This document shows positions 60,005-64,000 of a DNA stretch of 64,000 nucleotides, one piece after another (position 1 is the first letter of the stretch; each line of letters starts with the position of its first letter). The notes below the pieces were generated by a model. That model made no database searches. It worked only from the letters and a program-made list of their open reading frames with translations, and was not told where the DNA came from. This DNA is from Neobacillus niacini NBRC 15566 (GTDB taxonomy: Bacteria; Bacillota; Bacilli; Bacillales; Cytobacillaceae). The stretch lies in the NCBI RefSeq assembly GCF_001591505.1, contig NZ_BCVA01000027.1:1-64000 (forward strand), given 5' to 3'. The translations under genes and the position numbers were made by a program.

Positions 60005-60661
60005 TTAAGCGTTCCAGTCAGCAGCAAATTTTTCAATGCCTTGGTCAGTTAACGGATGTTTTGATAATTGCTCAATAACCTTAAATGGAATTGTTGCAAT
60101 ATGAGCTCCTGCTAACGCCACACGTGTAACATGGTCAGGATGACGAACAGATGCTGCAATGATTTGTGAATCCAAGTTTTGAACCTGGAACATCTTTGCG
60201 ATTTTCGCAACTAGTTCTACACCATCTTCGTTAATATCGTCTAAACGGCCTAAGAATGGTGAAACATATGTAGCACCTGCACGAGCTGCCAATAATGCTT
60301 GGTTTACACTAAAAATGAGTGTAACGTTTGTTTTAACACCTTTTTTGGTTAGGTAACGGCAAGCCTCTAATCCATCCAATGTCATTGGTAACTTAATGGT
60401 GATATTTTTATCGCCACCGTTAATTTTAATAAGCTCGTCTGCTTCCGCAATCATTTGTTCAGCTGTTACAGCATGAGGTGTTACCTCGGCAGAAACAGAC
60501 TCCACTTCTGGAACGGCATTTAGAATTTCTTCAATACGATCCTCAAATTTAACGCCTTCTTTTGCTACTAAAGAAGGGTTGGTTGTTACTCCTGATAATA
60601 CACCAATTTTATAGGCTTTTTTGATTTCCTCAAGATTTGCAGTATCGATAAAAAATTTCAT
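60005..60661 (-). CDS. tal: Transaldolase (short, FSA/TalC type)
   Basis: This 218-residue transaldolase transfers a dihydroxyacetone unit in the non-oxidative pentose-phosphate pathway. It begins [20 protein letters not shown] and has [14 protein letters not shown]. The Schiff-base lysine is probably in NITIKLPMT, and the C-terminal FAADWN is typical. TGGAGGAAAG precedes the ATG. It is upstream of zwf and rpiA on the same strand. Confidence 0.95.
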   Translation of the reverse strand: MKFFIDTANLEEIKKAYKIGVLSGVTTNPSLVAKEGVKFEDRIEEILNAVPEVESVSAEVTPHAVTAEQMIAEADELIKINGGDKNITIKLPMTLDGLEACRYLTKKGVKTNVTLIFSVNQALLAARAGATYVSPFLGRLDDINEDGVELVAKIAKMFQVQNLDSQIIAASVRHPDHVTRVALAGAHIATIPFKVIEQLSKHPLTDQGIEKFAADWNA

Positions 60662-61185
60662 TATCTCTTTCCTCCAGTTATATTTATATTTATCCTTATT
60701 TTACATTTTTTCGACAGCATGTCCACTAAAATTGTCTCGCAGTGCGGCTACAATTTTACCAGCAAGATGTCATCTTCTAGAAGAACGATAGCGTATTATG
60801 ATGGACAATGCAATGACTGATGTTGCTTTTTATAGGAGCTTAATCTTATCTACACACCATTTTCACACATTAAAGCAATGCAGAATCCCATTAGTTTCTT
60901 CATAATTCTAATAGTTCAAACAAAGCAATCTCAGTCAAATTGATTTTCACTGTTATTTTTGAAAACGGAACCATTTTCCATTTCGTGCTTCACCCTTCAA
61001 CAAAAATAGTTCAACATTCATAATTTGTCCATAATCTAAAAAATTCACTCCAACCTAATCCGGATAACAAGAACTCCTTTTCTATTTTTTATCCTATCTA
61101 AAGTGGTATATTTAATAAAAGAGGTGGAGATGACTAAATCGCAATTATATCCTTCATCAAAATTGCAGTTACAGGAGAGATTACG
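60662..61185. other. Intergenic stretch with no recognised feature
   Basis: This is AT-rich DNA between tal (minus) and the YqxD gene (plus). I see no open frame with a ribosome binding site, no repeat and no convincing hairpin apart from the YqxD ribosome binding site CAGGAGAG. Confidence 0.5.
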
Positions 61186-61626
61186 ATGAAAATTTATGTT
61201 GACGCGGACGCTTGTCCGGTAAAAGATATTATTATCACGGAAGGTACGAATGCTGATATTCCTGTCATTCTTGTTACTAGCTTTTCACATTTTTCAACTG
61301 CGGAACAACCAACAGGAGTGGAAACCATTTATGTTGATTCCGGAGCAGATGCGGCAGATTATCGGATCATGAAGTTAGCACAAAAAGGGGATATAATCGT
61401 TACACAGGATTATGGTCTTGCTTCGCTGGGTTTAGCAAAAGGGTGTACGGTGCTGCATCATACTGGTTATAGCTATACAAATGAAAATATTGATCAATTG
61501 TTACAAACACGATATTTGAGTGCAATGGCTCGAAAAAGCGGCAAGCGTACAAAAGGGCCAAAACCATTTACAGCAGAGGATCGGGAGAAATTTAGGAGAC
61601 ATTTTAAAACAGCTATTTCTTCTTAA
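61186..61626 (+). CDS. YaiI/YqxD family protein
   Basis: This 146-residue protein of the UPF0178 (DUF188) family begins [20 protein letters not shown]. It has [20 protein letters not shown] and [15 protein letters not shown], consistent with a PIN-like fold with conserved aspartates. The C-terminus [20 protein letters not shown] is the usual tail. The function is unknown, possibly a nuclease. Its start ATG is seven bases from AGGAGAG. Confidence 0.93.
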   Translation: MKIYVDADACPVKDIIITEGTNADIPVILVTSFSHFSTAEQPTGVETIYVDSGADAADYRIMKLAQKGDIIVTQDYGLASLGLAKGCTVLHHTGYSYTNENIDQLLQTRYLSAMARKSGKRTKGPKPFTAEDREKFRRHFKTAISS

Positions 61627-61694
61627 AAAATAATGTTTTCCTATATCAAAGCTCCTTTCCCCCGGACAATCCCCTTCTTTATCTCCCCCACTTC

Positions 61695-62933
61695 CTATTC
61701 TGCAACCTCGTCTCGATATTGAGAGGGAGTCCTGCCTGTTTCCTTTTTAAAGACTCTTGCAAAGTAGGAAGGATCTTCATAGCCAATGGTCCAGGCAATT
61801 TCCTCAACAGTTAGGTTCTCCGTTTTCAACAAGTGTTTAGCTTGATTTATTCGTAACATCTGCTGAAAAGCAGATAAGGTCATCTTTGTTTCTTCTTTAA
61901 ATTTTCGGGAGAGGTGACTAGGATGGATGGACAATTTTGCCGCCAATTCTTCTTTATTGATTGGTTTATTATAAAAGCTGTGGATATACTCAATCACCCG
62001 CCGGGTCATAGTTGTGTATTTACTTAAAGCATTTGAAATCACTAAATCGCAATATTCCCCAATCATACGATCTTCCAATTGATGCAGTGTTTCTACTTGA
62101 TTCGCATTTTCAATTTCATAAGCAAATTTTTCTGAAATCCGATGAAGCATGATGGCGGGTACATGACTATTACGTGCTGACGTTCGGAGAAGCGTATTTA
62201 GTATAATGGCCACATTTTTGAGTCTCCGTAACGGCTGATTTGGAAAACGTTCAGAAAAAGAAAACAGCATGTTTTTAGAATTAATCAGTGCTAAAGCAGT
62301 CTTTTTATCCCCACATTCAACAGCATGCATAAAGTCCTTTTCCGTCTTATACCTCAATTTGACTATTTCTGCTTCTTCATCAATGTTATGTTGGTCCTCC
62401 TGATGGCGAGCAGAACAGATGCTTTTATCAGAAAACATAACAAATGGGGCCAGTTCCTGCTCCATCATGTTGGTAAACTGCTGAAGGACGCTTCCAAAAC
62501 TGCTTGCCTGTTCAGCTGTTAGTACATAAATTTTATCTGCTATCAGCCTTAGATCTTCAGTTTGTGTACCTGATAAACGATATTCCGTTGATAAGCGGTA
62601 TAGATTCGGTGTCTTATCAAAATAAGGACCGATAATAATCGTAAAGCACTCTCCATTATCGCAGAAGGAATATCCAAAATAATGTAAGTCCCATTCATTA
62701 ATATAGGAATACAGCTGTCCTCGCTGCTCCATATTGTCATACAAAAATAGAACATCTCCATCCCTTGAACCAGGCATGAATGCAGGAATGGAAATTACTT
62801 CATGGTGGTAAAAAAGCTCGCGATTTTGAGCCAATACATATGTATTTAAATTGGTTAAATGTTGTATTTTCATAGCCGTTGAGACAATTTTTGATCGTTC
62901 CAGGGTGATCTCCCTCCAAATAAGTGGCTGCAA
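61695..62933 (-). CDS. AraC family regulator beside a PTS permease
   Basis: This protein of up to 412 residues has a C-terminal AraC domain (about 310-412: NKEELAAKLSIHPSHLSRKF and EIAWTIGYEDPSYFARVFKK). A long N-terminal region of about 300 residues without a clear domain match may sense a ligand (LFLYDNMEQRGQLYSYINEW). The start is uncertain: GGAGGGAG lies inside the frame near 62915 and would serve a CTG at 62903 or, less well, the ATG at 62873. It is divergent from the PTS gene and probably controls it. Confidence 0.85.
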   Translation of the reverse strand: MQPLIWREITLERSKIVSTAMKIQHLTNLNTYVLAQNRELFYHHEVISIPAFMPGSRDGDVLFLYDNMEQRGQLYSYINEWDLHYFGYSFCDNGECFTIIIGPYFDKTPNLYRLSTEYRLSGTQTEDLRLIADKIYVLTAEQASSFGSVLQQFTNMMEQELAPFVMFSDKSICSARHQEDQHNIDEEAEIVKLRYKTEKDFMHAVECGDKKTALALINSKNMLFSFSERFPNQPLRRLKNVAIILNTLLRTSARNSHVPAIMLHRISEKFAYEIENANQVETLHQLEDRMIGEYCDLVISNALSKYTTMTRRVIEYIHSFYNKPINKEELAAKLSIHPSHLSRKFKEETKMTLSAFQQMLRINQAKHLLKTENLTVEEIAWTIGYEDPSYFARVFKKETGRTPSQYRDEVAE

Positions 62934-63040
62934 ATAAAATCGATACCAGTCCAGATTATATCAAAAAAATCCTACTACTAAATTCTTTACGTTCATTATA
63001 CTAATATTACATTCAGACCTTCAATTCATGATGTTGAAAA

Positions 63041-63054
63041 TGAAAGCGTTAAAA
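63041..63054 (+). promoter_or_regulatory. cre site before the PTS gene
   Basis: TGAAAGCGTTAAAA matches the cre consensus at 13 of 14 positions, 76 bp before the PTS start, between the divergent regulator and permease. Confidence 0.6.
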
Positions 63055-63129
63055 GACTTTATGATTTTTGATATAGAAATATGGGAAACCTAACTAAGAG
63101 ATAGGGATATGGGAGTGAGGAAATCAACT

Positions 63130-64000
63130 ATGAGTAGTCAAAAACAAGTTCATCCTGATCAAATACCTTCACCTAATCAATCAAAAGAAACGAAATTAGC
63201 CAAAGTGTTAAGCGTCATCTCTGGAAGTTTCGCCCCGATTATCGGTGTTCTTGCTGGTGCTGGACTCCTAAAAGCAATGTTATCAGTTCTAGCCACCATT
63301 GGCTGGCTGTCAAAAGACAGTGGAGCCTATATTATCTTATCCGCTGCCGGAGATGCTGTTTTTCACTTTCTTCCTTTGTTTCTCGGAATATCGATAGCGC
63401 TTAAACTAGGTGCGAACGGATATGTGGGCGGGGTTATTGGTGCCTCTATACTGACTCCTGAAATTATGCACCTTGTTGAAAACGATGTGAAGACAATTGA
63501 CTTTTTTGGCCTTCCGGTCTTATTAGCAGATTATTCTTCTACTGTTTTTCCAATCTTTATTGCTATGTTTGTTTATGCAGGTCTAGATCGGTTTTTAAAG
63601 AAAGTCATTTATAAAGATATCCAAATGTTTATCAATCCGATGATATCTTTAATCATTCTCGTTCCATTAACCATGTTGGTGTTCGGTCCTATTGGGACGC
63701 TGCTGGGAGAAGGATTAGGTTCCATCATTAGTTTCTTAAGCGACAAAAGCGGACTTTTAGCAGGGGCAATTTTAGGTGCTTCTTGGACTTTCCTAACCAT
63801 TATGGGATTGCATTGGACCGTTATCCCATTAGCCATAGCAAATCTCGCAACGGGTCCAGACCCTATAATTGCCATGGCTGCGGCAGCTCCATTTGCTCAA
63901 ATCGGAATAGGTATTGCTGTTTTTCTGAAAACACGCGATAAAGATTTGAAGGCGCTGGCAGCAAGTGGAATTGTTCCTGGCGCATTGGCTGGAACAACCG
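63130..64000 (+). CDS. PTS glucoside-type EIIC permease, cut by the window edge
   Basis: ATG 63130 opens a frame that runs off the right edge (290 codons seen). After 20 polar residues it enters the EIIC domain at once: ETKLAKVLSVISGSFAPIIG, then LSAAGDAVFHFLPLFLGISI and GASWTFLTIMGLHWTVIPLA. This is the glucose-sucrose-beta-glucoside class. The EIIB domain that normally precedes EIIC in BglP/ScrA proteins is missing from the N-terminus; EIIB may be a separate gene or follow EIIC. AGTGAGG lies about ten bases upstream. It is probably regulated by the divergent AraC protein and by CcpA. Confidence 0.88.
   Translation, partial: MSSQKQVHPDQIPSPNQSKETKLAKVLSVISGSFAPIIGVLAGAGLLKAMLSVLATIGWLSKDSGAYIILSAAGDAVFHFLPLFLGISIALKLGANGYVGGVIGASILTPEIMHLVENDVKTIDFFGLPVLLADYSSTVFPIFIAMFVYAGLDRFLKKVIYKDIQMFINPMISLIILVPLTMLVFGPIGTLLGEGLGSIISFLSDKSGLLAGAILGASWTFLTIMGLHWTVIPLAIANLATGPDPIIAMAAAAPFAQIGIGIAVFLKTRDKDLKALAASGIVPGALAGTT

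Overview
The window looks like a chromosome segment of an environmental, spore-forming member of the Bacillaceae (Bacillus, Neobacillus or Mesobacillus-like). The evidence is low-GC DNA, strong AGGAGG-type ribosome binding sites, frequent TTG/GTG starts, a T-box leader, CcpA-type cre sites, an MhqR/Spx quinone-stress locus and a GerP-like spore protein. The genus call is an inference. No tRNA, rRNA, complete insertion sequence, prophage or CRISPR array was recognised.

Layout. 0-4.2 kb: a 52-bp repeat array, a second-type methionyl-tRNA synthetase under a T-box, and small housekeeping genes. 4.4-8.1 kb: the fructose operon fruR-fruK-fruA. 8.1-11.9 kb: a HAD phosphatase and several small Bacillus proteins. 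12-24.6 kb, all on the minus strand: a probable sulfated-glycan locus with an AraC regulator, a secreted beta-helix/discoidin protein, a cytosolic GH20 hexosaminidase, a CUT1 ABC importer without its own ATPase, a cytosolic sulfatase and its radical-SAM maturase. 24.9-30.4 kb: a C4-dicarboxylate carrier and a DctS/DctR-type two-component system, separated by a split chromate transporter and a second 52-bp repeat array. 30.5-45.7 kb: mixed genes including PaiB, an LCP protein, a CAP protein, an ECF sigma/PadR/FtsW-like operon, an MFS pump, an inositol-phosphatase-like enzyme, and a Gfo/Idh/MocA oxidoreductase divergent from an IclR regulator. 45.7-56.3 kb: a clustered MhqR regulon (azoreductase, WrbA-type quinone reductase, DoxX proteins, MhqD hydrolase, three ring-cleaving dioxygenases, MhqR and an Spx paralogue), with MhqR-type boxes before most transcription units. 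56.5-60.7 kb: an SDR enzyme and the pentose-phosphate genes rpiA, zwf and tal. 61-64 kb: YqxD, an AraC regulator and a truncated PTS permease.

Two themes stand out. First, three unrelated intergenic repeat families share the same period of 52 bp (five helical turns), and each unit contains a 10-13 bp inverted repeat. Second, many gene boundaries carry short decayed copies of neighbouring genes. These include an araC tail before the solute-binding protein, an rpiA tail before zwf, a zwf head after rpiA, a doxX tail before a dioxygenase, and MarR and HxlR C-terminal remnants. They record local tandem duplication followed by erosion. A further signal is a matched pair of long operator-like palindromes, one beside the IclR gene and one before an undescribed 40-residue ORF. 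All functional assignments come from reading the sequence; no database search was run.
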